Positions 7,942 to 16,717 of a DNA stretch of 64,000 nt are shown here, one piece after another. How positions within the stretch are numbered: the first letter of the stretch is position 1; each line of letters begins with the position of its first letter. The notes beneath the pieces were generated by a model. It made no database searches. It was not told the origin of the DNA and saw only the letters and a program-made list of their open reading frames with translations. The position numbers were made by a program, and so were the translations under genes. Origin of the DNA: Roseibaca sp. Y0-43 (GTDB taxonomy: Bacteria; Pseudomonadota; Alphaproteobacteria; Rhodobacterales; Rhodobacteraceae); assembly GCF_020667835.1 (NCBI RefSeq), contig NZ_JAFMPR010000001.1, positions 186,001 to 250,000 on the forward strand. The letters run 5' to 3'.

Positions 7942-9042
7942 ATGCGCCCTGCCACAGAGACCGAATTGTCAGAGATCGTGCGCGGGGCGATCGGGCCGTT
8001 GCGCATTCGCGGCGGCGGCACGCGCAGCCTTGGCGCGGCCAGCGCGGGCGAGGTTCTGGAGACGGGCGGCCTGTCCGGCATCTCACTGTATGAGCCTGGC
8101 GCGTTGACGTTGGTCGCTGGCGCAGGCACGCCCTTGGCAGAGGTCGAGGCGGCGCTGGCAGCCGAGAACCAGCGCTTGCCCTTCGAGCCGATGGACATGC
8201 GCGCGCTGTTGGGGGTTGAGGGTACACCGACCGTGGGCGGCATGGTGGCTGCCAATGCCTCTGGCCCGCGCCGCATTGTCGTGGGCGCCTGCCGCGACAG
8301 CCTGATCGGCGTGCGTTTCGTCGATGGGCAGGGGCGCATCGTGAAAAATGGTGGCCGCGTGATGAAAAACGTGACCGGGTATGACCTGGTCAAGCTGATG
8401 GCCGGGTCTTGGGGCACGCTGGGTGTGTTGAGCGAATGCAGCTTCAAGCTGCTGCCCGTGCCCGAGGTGCAGGCAACGCTGGTCAGCGATGCGAAAAGCC
8501 CCGAAGTCGCCGTGCGGGTCATGTCCGACGCGCTTGGCACGCCTTACGAGGTGAACGCAGCGGCGCGCGACGTGGACGGCCGCGTGTGCCTGCGCATCGA
8601 GGGGTTTTCCGAGCAGATCCGCTACCGCAAATCCGCCTTGGCTGACGCACTGGGCGGCGATTGGCAGGTTCTGGAGGCAGAAGACAGTGTCGCGCTCTGG
8701 CGCGGCCTGCGCGATGTCACGGCCTTCGCGGGCCAGTCGGGCGATGTCTGGCGCATCTCGGTCAAACCATCGGATGCGCCTTCGGTGGTGGCCCGCATCG
8801 GCGCGCCCGTCCAGATGGATTGGGGCGGCGGGCTGATCTGGGCGCGGGTAGCAGAGGGCACCGACCTGCGCGCCAAGATCGGGCCGATCGCAGGCCACGC
8901 AACGCTGGTGCGCGCAAGCGATCCGACCCGCACGCGCCTGCCCGTTTTCCACCCTGAACCAGCGCCGATCGCGGCGCTTTCCCAAGGCCTGCGGGCCAAG
9001 TTCGATCCGCGCGGGGTGCTGAACCCCGGCCTGATGGGATAA
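7942..9042 (+). CDS. glcE: Glycolate oxidase subunit GlcE, FAD-binding
   Basis: The 366-residue product is the second flavin subunit of glycolate dehydrogenase. The FAD-binding domain shows RIRGGGTRSLGA near residue 22 and the GTPTVGGMVAANASGPRR segment near residue 93, followed by VKNGGRVMKNVTGYDLVKL. This is a short family member without the GlcD C-terminal GEHGVGIEK motif, as expected for GlcE. The ATG follows an AAGGAGG ribosome-binding site. It is separated from glcD by 155 bases filled with two repeat elements and from glcF by only five bases. Confidence 0.92.
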   Translation: MRPATETELSEIVRGAIGPLRIRGGGTRSLGAASAGEVLETGGLSGISLYEPGALTLVAGAGTPLAEVEAALAAENQRLPFEPMDMRALLGVEGTPTVGGMVAANASGPRRIVVGACRDSLIGVRFVDGQGRIVKNGGRVMKNVTGYDLVKLMAGSWGTLGVLSECSFKLLPVPEVQATLVSDAKSPEVAVRVMSDALGTPYEVNAAARDVDGRVCLRIEGFSEQIRYRKSALADALGGDWQVLEAEDSVALWRGLRDVTAFAGQSGDVWRISVKPSDAPSVVARIGAPVQMDWGGGLIWARVAEGTDLRAKIGPIAGHATLVRASDPTRTRLPVFHPEPAPIAALSQGLRAKFDPRGVLNPGLMG

Positions 9043-9047
9043 TCCAG

Positions 9048-10337
9048 ATGCAGACCAATTTCGCGCCAGAGCAGTTGAAAGACCCCGCCATCCAGCGGTC
9101 GAACGAGGTGTTGCGCACCTGCGTGCATTGCGGCTTTTGCACCGCGACCTGCCCCACCTATGCCGTGCTGGGCGATGAATTGGACAGCCCGCGCGGGCGC
9201 ATCTACCTCATCAAGGACATGCTGGAAAAGGGCCGCCCGGCGGATGCGAAGACGGTCAAGCATATCGACCGCTGCCTGTCATGCCTTGCCTGCATGAGCA
9301 CTTGCCCGTCGGGAGTGCATTACATGCATCTGGTGGACCACGCGCGCGAATATATCGAGCAGACCTACAAGCGGCCCCTGACCGAGCGCGCGCTGCGCTG
9401 GGTGCTGTCCAAGATCCTGCCCTATCCGGGGCGCTTCCGGCTGGCTTTGCTTGGCGCGAAGATCGGGCGGCCGTTTCGCCACCTCATGCCCGACCCGCGC
9501 CTGCGCGCGATGCTGGAAATGGCGCCGAAGACCATCCCCCCCGTCAGCCGCAATGACGACCCGCAGGTCTTTGCGCCAGACGCGCCGAAAAAGATGCGCG
9601 TGGCGCTGATGACGGGCTGCGCGCAGCGTGCCTTGAATACCGACATCAACGACGCGACCATCCGCCTGCTGCGCCGCCTTGGGGCCGAAGTTGTCATCGC
9701 GGACGGCCAAGGCTGTTGCGGGGCGCTGACGCACCACATGGGAAAGACGGGCGAGAGCCACGCCACGGCGGCCAAGAACATCCGCGCATGGTATCGCGAA
9801 ATGCAGGCCGGGGGCTTGGATGCAATCGTCATCAACACCAGCGGCTGCGGCACGACCGTGAAGGATTACGGCCACATGTTCCGCAACGAGCCCTTGGCCG
9901 CAGAAGCCAAGGCCGTGAGCGAGATCGCGATGGATGTCAGCGAAGTGCTGATGAAGCTGGACCTGCCCAAGGGTGCGAAGCAGGACATGAAAGTGGCCTA
10001 TCACGCCGCCTGTTCACTGCAACATGGCCAGCAGATCAAGACCTACCCGAAGGATTTGCTGAAACGTGCGGGCTTCACGGTGACAGAGCCGCGCGACAGC
10101 CATTTGTGCTGTGGGTCGGCCGGCACCTACAACCTGATGCAGCCCGAAATTTCGGGGCAGCTGAAAGCGCGCAAGGTGCAGACGCTGGAAGAAAAGCAGC
10201 CCGATGTCATCGCGGCGGGCAATATTGGCTGCATGATGCAGATCGGCGGGGGCACGCAAATCCCGGTCGTGCACACGGTCGAATTGCTGGATTGGGCCAC
10301 GGGCGGGCCACGCCCGCGCGCGCTGACGCAAAACTGA
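9048..10337 (+). CDS. glcF: Glycolate oxidase iron-sulfur subunit GlcF
   Basis: The 429-residue product passes electrons from the flavin subunits toward the quinone pool. Two ferredoxin-type 4Fe-4S motifs are present: CVHCGFCTATCP (Cys25, 28, 31, 35) and CLSCLACMSTCP near residues 74-85. Two cysteine-rich CCG domains follow, with GQGCCGALTHHMG in the first and HLCCGSAGTYN in the second. The length is close to that of other GlcF proteins. It completes glcDEF and is followed after about 70 bases by an unrelated protease gene. Confidence 0.95.
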   Translation: MQTNFAPEQLKDPAIQRSNEVLRTCVHCGFCTATCPTYAVLGDELDSPRGRIYLIKDMLEKGRPADAKTVKHIDRCLSCLACMSTCPSGVHYMHLVDHAREYIEQTYKRPLTERALRWVLSKILPYPGRFRLALLGAKIGRPFRHLMPDPRLRAMLEMAPKTIPPVSRNDDPQVFAPDAPKKMRVALMTGCAQRALNTDINDATIRLLRRLGAEVVIADGQGCCGALTHHMGKTGESHATAAKNIRAWYREMQAGGLDAIVINTSGCGTTVKDYGHMFRNEPLAAEAKAVSEIAMDVSEVLMKLDLPKGAKQDMKVAYHAACSLQHGQQIKTYPKDLLKRAGFTVTEPRDSHLCCGSAGTYNLMQPEISGQLKARKVQTLEEKQPDVIAAGNIGCMMQIGGGTQIPVVHTVELLDWATGGPRPRALTQN

Positions 10338-10406
10338 CACGGTTTCGCCGCGCGCACGCCTTGCTTGCTGGCTACCGCTATCGCATCCAGTCTTTTCGGA
10401 GTGACG

Positions 10407-11240
10407 ATGCTGATCCTGCGTGCGCTTTCGCTGATGGCCCTTCTGTTTGCCGGTCAGGCCATGGCCCAAGACAAGCCACTGACCGCGCTGGAAAGCGGGC
10501 TGACGGCGCAGGGCTGGGAAGCGGTCGGGCGCATCGACCTTGGCGACAGTGGCTTTTGCACCGGCGCGCTGATCTCGGAACGGCTGGTGCTGACGGCCGC
10601 GCATTGCCTGTTCGACCGCGACACGGGCGCGCGCTATGACGATGCCAGCATCGTGTTCCGCGCGGGCTGGCGCAACGGGCGCGCGGTGGCAGAGGGGCGC
10701 GTGCTGCGCTCTGTGGTGCATCCCGATTACCGCGTCACGCCCATGGCGACCGAGGCCACGGTCATCAACGATCTGGCGCTTCTGGAACTGGTTCACCCAA
10801 TCACCAATCGTGGGGTCATCCCCTTTGCGGTGCGCGAAAAACCGGCGCGGGGCGATACAGTCGCGGTGGTTTCTTATGCGCGCGGGCGGCATGAAGCGCC
10901 GTCGCTGCAAGACCAGTGCCGCGTGCTCGACAGCCGCGCGGAAGGGTTGATCTACATGACCTGTTCGGTCGATTTCGGGGCATCCGGGTCGCCTGTCTTC
11001 TCTATGGAGAGCGGGCGCGCACAGATCGTGTCGGTCGTGTCGGCCAAGGGCATGTCGCAAGGCGGTGCTTATGTCGGCGAAGTGTCTTTCGGCGTCGCGC
11101 TAGGGCCGAAACTGGACCTGTTGCGCGACGCGCTCGATGCGCGCGACCAGCGCTTCATTCAGGCACCCGCACGCAGCGGGACGACCTTTCAGCCCCGCCG
11201 CATGACCGGGGACGGTGGCGCAAGGTTCCTGCGCCCCTGA
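10407..11240 (+). CDS. Secreted trypsin-like serine protease
   Basis: The 277-residue product has a signal peptide (about residues 1-21, ending AMAQ) and a chymotrypsin-fold S1 domain. The catalytic triad can be placed at His66 in LTAAHC, Asp122 in INDLALLEL and Ser193 in GASGSP. The usual GDSGGP is therefore changed to GASGSP, a variant found in V8/S1B-like bacterial proteases. Cysteines at about 51/67 and 171/186 could form disulfides, consistent with a periplasmic or secreted enzyme. The ATG at 10407 has a CGGAG site upstream and gives a proper signal peptide. The substrate is unknown. Confidence 0.88.
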   Translation: MLILRALSLMALLFAGQAMAQDKPLTALESGLTAQGWEAVGRIDLGDSGFCTGALISERLVLTAAHCLFDRDTGARYDDASIVFRAGWRNGRAVAEGRVLRSVVHPDYRVTPMATEATVINDLALLELVHPITNRGVIPFAVREKPARGDTVAVVSYARGRHEAPSLQDQCRVLDSRAEGLIYMTCSVDFGASGSPVFSMESGRAQIVSVVSAKGMSQGGAYVGEVSFGVALGPKLDLLRDALDARDQRFIQAPARSGTTFQPRRMTGDGGARFLRP

Positions 11241-11252
11241 GCTGACTGCACC

Positions 11253-11283
11253 TCTTGAAACACGCAAAACGGCTTCCCAAATC
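11253..11283 (+). promoter_or_regulatory. RpoH (sigma-32)-like heat-shock promoter for hsp20
   Basis: CTTGAAA (11253-11259), a 15-base spacer and CCCAAATCT (11275-11283) closely match the sigma-32 consensus CTTGAAA / CCCCATNT. It lies about 95 bases upstream of a small heat-shock protein gene, which makes biological sense. The resulting leader could hold an RNA thermometer, but no structure was confirmed. Confidence 0.6.
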
Positions 11284-11376
11284 TGGTTTGTCCGGGGGCC
11301 GATGATGGACCCGGCACTGACATCAGCGCCTGTCCGAATGGAAGGCGCGCTCAACATCGCTCATAGGAGGATGCTT

Positions 11377-11844
11377 ATGCGTCGTTTTGATCCCACCCCG
11401 CTTTATCGTGCCTCTGTAGGTTTCGACCAGATGGCCGAAATGCTGGACCGCGTTTTGTCCAGCGACCTACAATCGCCCAGCTACCCGCCCTATAACATTG
11501 AAAAGACGGGTGAAAATGGCTACCGAATTTCGCTGGCCGTGGCGGGTTTCCGCGCCGATGACCTAAGTGTCGAGGTGAAGGAAAACGCGCTTCTGGTCAC
11601 TGCGCGCACCTCTGACGAGGGGGACACCCCGCGCGAATACCTGCATCGCGGCATTGCGACCCGCGCCTTCGAGCGCCGCTTCCACCTGGCCGACCATGTG
11701 CGCGTGACAGGCGCCAGCCATGCCGACGGGATGCTGCATATAGACCTGCAACGCGAACTGCCCGAGGCCCTGAAGCCGCGCCAGATCGAGATCACGCGCG
11801 ACACCGGCAGCACCGGAAAACTGGTGCAGGCAGACGCCGCCTGA
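11377..11844 (+). CDS. Small heat-shock protein of the Hsp20 / IbpA family
   Basis: The 155-residue product is an ATP-independent chaperone that holds unfolding proteins. The alpha-crystallin domain spans about residues 33-130, starting at YPPYNIEKTGENGYRISLAVAGF and including the strand pair ELLVTART-like ALLVTA and HRGIATRAFERRFHLADHV. The N-terminal region and short C-terminal tail fit IbpA-type class A proteins. Two ATGs are close together: the one at 11371 touches the AGGAGG sequence, so the ATG at 11377, six bases from it, is chosen. An RpoH-like promoter lies upstream and a strong terminator downstream, so it is probably monocistronic. Confidence 0.93.
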   Translation: MRRFDPTPLYRASVGFDQMAEMLDRVLSSDLQSPSYPPYNIEKTGENGYRISLAVAGFRADDLSVEVKENALLVTARTSDEGDTPREYLHRGIATRAFERRFHLADHVRVTGASHADGMLHIDLQRELPEALKPRQIEITRDTGSTGKLVQADAA

Positions 11845-11871
11845 CCATAGCTTGACCACGAAAGCTCGCAG

Positions 11872-11897
11872 CCGGCCCCGCATTCGGGGCCGGTTTT
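11872..11897 (+). terminator. Rho-independent terminator after hsp20
   Basis: A perfect 9-bp stem (CCGGCCCCG/CGGGGCCGG) with a CATT loop is followed by TTTT, 27 bases after the hsp20 stop codon. Confidence 0.9.
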
Positions 11898-11964
11898 CGT
11901 TTGCGCTTCGCGCCGGGAGGGGGCACTCAGGTCTGGTCACATCCCATCATGGAGAGCGCCCAAG

Positions 11965-12309
11965 ATGATTACCCGCATGGAAACCGGCCAACGCATGAGC
12001 AAGATCGTCATTCACGGCCAGACGGTTTACCTGTGCGGGCAAGTGGGCGAAGGCGCGACCGTGGCCGAGCAGACCCGCGATTGCCTGTCACGCGTCGATG
12101 CGCTGCTGGAACAGGCCGGGTCGTCGCGCGAGCATATCCTGCAAGCGATCATCTGGCTGGCCGACATGGCCGATTTCGCCGAAATGAACGCCGTCTGGGA
12201 CGCTTGGGTGCCCGAAGGTCACGCGCCCGCCCGCGCTTGCGGCGAAGCGAAACTGGCCCGCGAGGCGCTGCGCGTGGAGATCATCGTGACCGCCGCGCTG
12301 AAAGACTAG
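11965..12309 (+). CDS. RidA/YjgF family protein
   Basis: The 114-residue product belongs to the RidA/YjgF/Rid family of small trimeric proteins; canonical members hydrolyse reactive enamines and imines. The core pattern [20 protein letters not shown] and the C-terminal region [22 protein letters not shown] are visible. The catalytic Arg of RidA is replaced by a Cys-Gly-Glu segment, so deaminase activity is uncertain and this may be a Rid2-7-type member. Its stop codon TAG overlaps that of the convergent Sel1 gene on a CTAG palindrome. A second family member lies at 47130-47594. Confidence 0.85.
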   Translation: MITRMETGQRMSKIVIHGQTVYLCGQVGEGATVAEQTRDCLSRVDALLEQAGSSREHILQAIIWLADMADFAEMNAVWDAWVPEGHAPARACGEAKLAREALRVEIIVTAALKD

Positions 12310-13160
12310 CGCGGGCAAGCGCTCGCATCGGTCAGGCACGCGGCCGCTGCATCGCGCGCCATGCGCTCTGCCTCTGGCGTCATCACCTCTGACAGCGCCG
12401 CGATCAACGTTGCCGCCTGCACGAAGCCCTGGTCTTGCGCGACCACCGCCCAAGACAGCGCGGCCTGAAAGCTTTCCGCCCCGCCCTGCCCGCGCGCCTG
12501 CATCAGCGCCAGGTTATAGCTCGCAGGCCCAAAGCCTGCCGCACCGGCCCGCGCATACCAGTCGCGCGCGGCGGCCGGGTCGCTCTCGGTCAAGGCGCGT
12601 GCGTGGTTGAACTGAGCCTCCAGATGCCCGGCCTCTGCGGCGCGCTGGAACCATGTGGCGGCTTCCGGGGCACCCCGCTCTGTCAAAAGCGCGCCAAGGG
12701 CGAATTGCGCGGGCACATGGCCGGCCTCTGCCGCCGCGCGATACCACCGTTCGGCTTGGGGACGAGCGGCCTCGCCCAAAAGCCCGCGATCATGCAGCAA
12801 CCCTAGGCTATGGGCAGAGGCGGCATCGCCCTGCCCGGCTGCGGCGGCATACCAGCGCGCGGCCTCGTCCCAGTCTTGCGCATCGGCCAACAGCCCGGCG
12901 GCGGCGGTCTGCGCGGGCAGATACCCCGCCTCTGCCGCCAAGGTGAACCAGCCCAGCGCATCGCCGCCCTCGCGCAGGTTCAGAACGCCCAGGTTATACT
13001 GGGCCAGAACATCGCCACGCTCTGCCAAGGGCTGCCAGATCGCGCGCGCGGCCTGTGCATCGCCCGCCTCCAGTGCCGCCAGCCCGTCCGTGGCGCGAAG
13101 CTGTGCCTGCGCCGGGCCGCAGAGCATGACGAAAATCCCGATAACCCACGCCCAGCGCAT
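12306..13160 (-). CDS. Secreted Sel1-repeat (TPR-like) protein
   Basis: The 284-residue product begins with a signal peptide (about residues 1-19, ending AQA). It then carries about six to seven Sel1-type helical repeats of roughly 35 residues, recognisable by A-x-W-(Y/F)-x-x-A-A-E-x-G-x-x-x-A-Q patterns such as [18 protein letters not shown] and [18 protein letters not shown]. Such proteins act as periplasmic scaffolds or partners; the specific partner is unknown. Two Cys near the C-terminus may form a disulfide. It is convergent with the RidA-family gene, with the two TAG stops sharing CTAG. Confidence 0.85.
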   Translation of the reverse strand: MRWAWVIGIFVMLCGPAQAQLRATDGLAALEAGDAQAARAIWQPLAERGDVLAQYNLGVLNLREGGDALGWFTLAAEAGYLPAQTAAAGLLADAQDWDEAARWYAAAAGQGDAASAHSLGLLHDRGLLGEAARPQAERWYRAAAEAGHVPAQFALGALLTERGAPEAATWFQRAAEAGHLEAQFNHARALTESDPAAARDWYARAGAAGFGPASYNLALMQARGQGGAESFQAALSWAVVAQDQGFVQAATLIAALSEVMTPEAERMARDAAAACLTDASACPR

Positions 13161-13276
13161 GAAAACCCCTTGTGATCCGCTGTTGCTATAGGGCGCGCAT
13201 CGGGCCTTGTCACGCCTTTGTGACGGGTTGCGCGCGAGGGTTGTGGCGCTTATGCCAAGGCGTGAAAGGAGCGCCC

Positions 13277-13900
13277 ATGGAAGCTGCAGATGTCACCGCC
13301 TTGTTCACCCGCTCGGACGGGCAATTCCTGTGCGCGCGCTGGGGCCGTCCCATCGTGCCCGTGGTCTTTGGCGTGGAAGAGGCCACGCTGCAAACCGTCA
13401 AGGGCGCGATAGAGGCGGTGGTGACACTCGCCAATCACAAGATGGCCGAAACCGACCCCGAACTGGGCGCGAACCTGATGGTGTTCTTCTTCCGCGACTG
13501 GGCGGAGCTGCTGCAGGTGCCCAATCTGGACCGCTTGGTCGACGGGCTTGGCCCCTTGGTCGCGCGCCTGCAAGCAGCCGATGCCAACCAATACCGCGTC
13601 TTTCGGTTCGACGAGGCCAACGCGATTCGCGCGGCCTTCGTGTTCATCCGCATGGACGCGGCGCTGTCGGACGTGCCGGCCGAGACCTTGGCGCTCAGCC
13701 AAGCCGTGCAGGTCATCTTGCTGTGGTCCGACACGGCCTTTACCGACCGCTCGGCGCTGGCCACGGCAAACGGCACGACCATCCTGCGGCCAGAGATCGG
13801 CGCACTGATCCGCGCGGCGTATGACCCGGTGCTGCCCGCGGTCGCCACCGATCCCGCCCACGCGCTGCGCCTGGCGGCGCGGATCACGCAAACGAGTTGA
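13277..13900 (+). CDS. Conserved hypothetical protein upstream of the Tol-Pal cluster
   Basis: I do not recognise a named family. The 207-residue product has no signal peptide or clear membrane segment. It shows an N-terminal FLCARWGRPIVPVVFGV stretch and a central NLMVFFFRDWAELLQVPNL region, and appears to be a soluble mixed alpha/beta protein. The ATG at 13277 has an AAAGGAG site upstream; longer in-frame extensions have no support. It ends three bases before ybgC, so it is very probably co-transcribed with the Tol-Pal genes. A role in envelope maintenance is only guilt by association. Confidence 0.75.
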   Translation: MEAADVTALFTRSDGQFLCARWGRPIVPVVFGVEEATLQTVKGAIEAVVTLANHKMAETDPELGANLMVFFFRDWAELLQVPNLDRLVDGLGPLVARLQAADANQYRVFRFDEANAIRAAFVFIRMDAALSDVPAETLALSQAVQVILLWSDTAFTDRSALATANGTTILRPEIGALIRAAYDPVLPAVATDPAHALRLAARITQTS

Positions 13901-13903
13901 GCC

Positions 13904-14314
13904 ATGACCCATACCCTGCAAATCCGCGTCTATTACGAAGATACCGACATGGCCGGGATCGTCTATTACGCGAATTACCTGAAATTCATCGAACGCGGGC
14001 GCAGTGAATGGGTGCGCGAGCTGGGGGTGGATCAGGGGCGGCTGAAGGCCGAGGGCGGGGGTGTCTTTGCCGTGCGCCGCGTTGTGGCCGACTACCGCGC
14101 GCCTGCCGTGTATGACGACCTTTTGGACGTGCAGACCCGCTATATCAGCCATTCCGGCGCGCGGCTGGTGCTGCATCAGGCGGTCATGCGGGGCGAGAAA
14201 CTGCTGTTCGAGGCCGAGGTCACACTCGTGTGCATCAGCGATGCGGGCCGCCCCATTCCCCTGCCAGAGGCCTTGACGCGGCATTTCGCCGAAAACCCGG
14301 CGGAAAAGGGCTGA
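13904..14314 (+). CDS. ybgC: Tol-Pal system-associated acyl-CoA thioesterase
   Basis: The 136-residue product is a hotdog-fold thioesterase. The diagnostic YYEDTDMAGIVYYANYLKF-type motif at residues about 10-28 contains the catalytic Asp (YEDTD). The following IERGRSEW segment is also typical. It acts on acyl-CoA or acyl-ACP and is usually encoded first in tol-pal operons, as here, where it sits between a conserved hypothetical gene and tolQ. About 104 bases separate it from tolQ, so a further promoter there is possible. Confidence 0.95.
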   Translation: MTHTLQIRVYYEDTDMAGIVYYANYLKFIERGRSEWVRELGVDQGRLKAEGGGVFAVRRVVADYRAPAVYDDLLDVQTRYISHSGARLVLHQAVMRGEKLLFEAEVTLVCISDAGRPIPLPEALTRHFAENPAEKG

Positions 14315-14418
14315 ATAAACCCCTAGTATAACGCCATCGTGTTGGTAGACCGCTTGTCTTGGTGTAAGGTCTGGCGCAAAGCCGCCGTCAGATGCGGCCC
14401 CCAAACCCGAGCAGGACC

Positions 14419-15117
14419 ATGGACCCGACCACACTGACCGCCGCGCAGGAAATCGATTTCTCGCTTCTGGCGCTTTTTGCCCGCGCCACGCTGACCGTGA
14501 AGCTGGTGATGCTGTCGCTGATCATCGCTTCTTTCTGGTCATGGGCGATCATCATCCAGAAACACATCCGCTACCGACAGGCCCGCGCCGAGGCAGAGGC
14601 CTTTGATGCGGCCTTCTGGTCGGGCGAACCGCTGGACCAGCTGTTCGACCAGATCGGCCCCAACCCCGCCACCCCGCCAGAGCGCGTGTTCGCCGCAGGC
14701 ATGTCGGAATGGCGGCGCTCGCATCGCTCTGACGGGGCGCTGATCCCCGGTGCCGTCGCGCGGATCGACCGGTCCATGGATGTGGCGATCGCGCGCGAGG
14801 GGCGCGAGCTGACGCGGGGTCTGACATTCCTTGCCTCTGTCGGGTCGGCCAGCCCCTTCGTGGGTCTGTTCGGCACGGTCTGGGGCATCAAATACGCGTT
14901 CGAGGAAATCGCCCTGGCGCAATCGACCAACCTTGCCGTTGTCGCCCCCGGCATTGCAGAGGCTCTGCTGGCCACGGGTCTGGGGCTATTGGCGGCTATC
15001 CCAGCGACCATTTTCTACAACAAGCTGAGCGACGACAGCGACGAGATCCTATCGGGCTACGAGGCCTTCGCGGACGAATTCAACACCATCCTTTCGCGCC
15101 AGTTGGACGCTGCCTGA
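14419..15117 (+). CDS. tolQ: Tol-Pal system proton channel TolQ
   Basis: The 232-residue inner-membrane protein is the ExbB/MotA homologue that, with TolR, forms the proton-driven motor of the Tol-Pal envelope system. Three membrane helices are visible, at about residues 18-42, 130-152 and 165-190, with the family segments [21 protein letters not shown] and [16 protein letters not shown]. The ATG at 14419, giving [10 protein letters not shown], is preferred to the in-frame one at 14392 because it has AGCAGGA upstream and a typical N-terminal length. TolR starts one base after its stop codon. Confidence 0.96.
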   Translation: MDPTTLTAAQEIDFSLLALFARATLTVKLVMLSLIIASFWSWAIIIQKHIRYRQARAEAEAFDAAFWSGEPLDQLFDQIGPNPATPPERVFAAGMSEWRRSHRSDGALIPGAVARIDRSMDVAIAREGRELTRGLTFLASVGSASPFVGLFGTVWGIKYAFEEIALAQSTNLAVVAPGIAEALLATGLGLLAAIPATIFYNKLSDDSDEILSGYEAFADEFNTILSRQLDAA

Positions 15118-15118
15118 C

Positions 15119-15589
15119 ATGGGCGCGCAACTGATGGGCAAATCCAAAGGGTCGGGGCGGCGCGGACGGCGCGCGCGCACGGCCCGGATGTCAGAGATCA
15201 ACGTCACGCCCTTCGTGGACGTGATGCTGGTGCTCTTGATTATCTTCATGGTCGCGGCCCCCATGCTGACGGTGGGCGTGCCGGTGGAATTGCCGCGCAC
15301 ATCGGCAGGCGCGCTTCCGGCAGAACAAGAGGAACCTTTGTCCATCACCCTGACCGCCGATGGGCAGGTCTTGCTTATGACGACCGAGGTCGCACAGGAT
15401 GAGCTGATTGCCCGCCTGCGCGCGATTGCGGAGCAGCGCACCAACCGCAAGGTGTTTTTGCGTGCTGACGGGTCTATCCCTTATGAACGCGTGGTGCAGG
15501 TGATGGGCGCGCTGAATGCGGGCGGGTTCAACGATATCGGGCTGGTCACGGAACAGGGCGGCCCGACCTTTGACGGGCAAGGCAACTAG
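15119..15589 (+). CDS. tolR: Tol-Pal system protein TolR
   Basis: The 156-residue ExbD-family protein has a basic cytoplasmic N-terminus, one membrane helix (about residues 31-52) and a periplasmic domain. The essential helix motif [16 protein letters not shown] is intact, with Asp34 in the position needed for proton-driven motion. This contrasts with the second ExbD of the B12 cluster in this window, which has Asn there. It is tightly linked to tolQ and followed by tolA after 15 bases. Confidence 0.96.
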   Translation: MGAQLMGKSKGSGRRGRRARTARMSEINVTPFVDVMLVLLIIFMVAAPMLTVGVPVELPRTSAGALPAEQEEPLSITLTADGQVLLMTTEVAQDELIARLRAIAEQRTNRKVFLRADGSIPYERVVQVMGALNAGGFNDIGLVTEQGGPTFDGQGN

Positions 15590-15604
15590 GGGCCATTTGC
15601 CGCC

Positions 15605-16717
15605 ATGAGCGTAGCGAGCGACATTGTCGGACGTATGGACACGGGGCAAAAAGCCTCTGCCGTGCTGCATCTTGGCCTTGTGGGCTGGGTGCTGGTGTTT
15701 GACCTGTTCCATGCGCCGTCAAACGATCTGGAGATCCCGGTGGCCGAGGTCTCGCTCATCAGCGCGACCGAGTTCGCCGCGCTGAGCGCGCCGCCCGCGC
15801 CTGCGCCGGAACCCACACCCGCGCCAGAGCCCGCGCCAACACCGCCGCCCCCGCGGCCAGAGCCACAGCCGGAACCGGACCCCGAACCCCAACCGGAACC
15901 CGCACCGGAACCGGATTCGACCGGGGCGATCTTTTCGCCTCTGCCCACCCCCGGCGTGGCAGAGCGCCCCGCGCCCCGCCCGGTGGACCGTGTGGCCCCG
16001 ACACCGACCGAAGCCCCGCCAGAGGACGCGACGGTGGACCTGACCGCCCAGCCCCAGACCAGTGCCGATGCACCGGGCGATGTCGTATTGCCCGAGCAAG
16101 ACCAAGTCGCCCCGCCAGAGGCCACGACCGAAATCGTGACAGAGGCGACCGAAACCGAAACCGACAGCCTGGAGCGCGCGGCAGCCGCCCCCACCGTCAG
16201 CCCGCGCCCGCGCACACGGCCCGAACGCCCCGCCCCGGTCGAGCTGGCAGAGACGCCAGAGCCGGCGGAAGACCCCGCGCCCGCGCCCGAACCAGCAGCA
16301 GACCCCGAAACCGACGTCGCCAGCGAAGTGGCCGATGCGGTCGCCGCCGCCTTGGCCGACAGCTTGGCCGGGATCGGGACCGTGCCGCAACAGGCCGGGC
16401 TAAGCGCGTCAGAGGCCGACCGCTTGCGGCTGGCCATTCAGCAATGCTGGAATATCGGCACGCTCTCGACCGAAGCGCAGCAGATCACCATCACCGTGGG
16501 CTTTTCCATGACACCCGCCGCCATGCCGGAACAGGGCAGCATCTACACGGTCGAAAGCTCTGCCGGGTCTGACGGTGCGGTATCGCAAGCGTTCGAGGCC
16601 GCGCGCCGCGCGATCATCCGTTGCGCGGGCGATGGCTATGGCCTGCCGCCTGAAAGCTACGACGCATGGCGCAATGTCGAAATCACATTCAACCCCGAAG
16701 GGATGAGACTGCGATGA
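15605..16717 (+). CDS. tolA: Cell-envelope spanning protein TolA
   Basis: The 370-residue product has an N-terminal membrane anchor (about residues 20-38). A long Pro/Glu/Ala-rich linker follows, rich in PEP and PAPE repeats (about residues 58-235), and a compact C-terminal domain starts at about residue 270 ([14 protein letters not shown]). The domain order matches TolA, which links the TolQR motor to TolB and Pal across the periplasm, although the linker sequence is poorly conserved. The start at 15605 is the best available; an in-frame ATG at residue 11 is an alternative. Its stop codon overlaps the tolB start (ATGA). Confidence 0.9.
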   Translation: MSVASDIVGRMDTGQKASAVLHLGLVGWVLVFDLFHAPSNDLEIPVAEVSLISATEFAALSAPPAPAPEPTPAPEPAPTPPPPRPEPQPEPDPEPQPEPAPEPDSTGAIFSPLPTPGVAERPAPRPVDRVAPTPTEAPPEDATVDLTAQPQTSADAPGDVVLPEQDQVAPPEATTEIVTEATETETDSLERAAAAPTVSPRPRTRPERPAPVELAETPEPAEDPAPAPEPAADPETDVASEVADAVAAALADSLAGIGTVPQQAGLSASEADRLRLAIQQCWNIGTLSTEAQQITITVGFSMTPAAMPEQGSIYTVESSAGSDGAVSQAFEAARRAIIRCAGDGYGLPPESYDAWRNVEITFNPEGMRLR

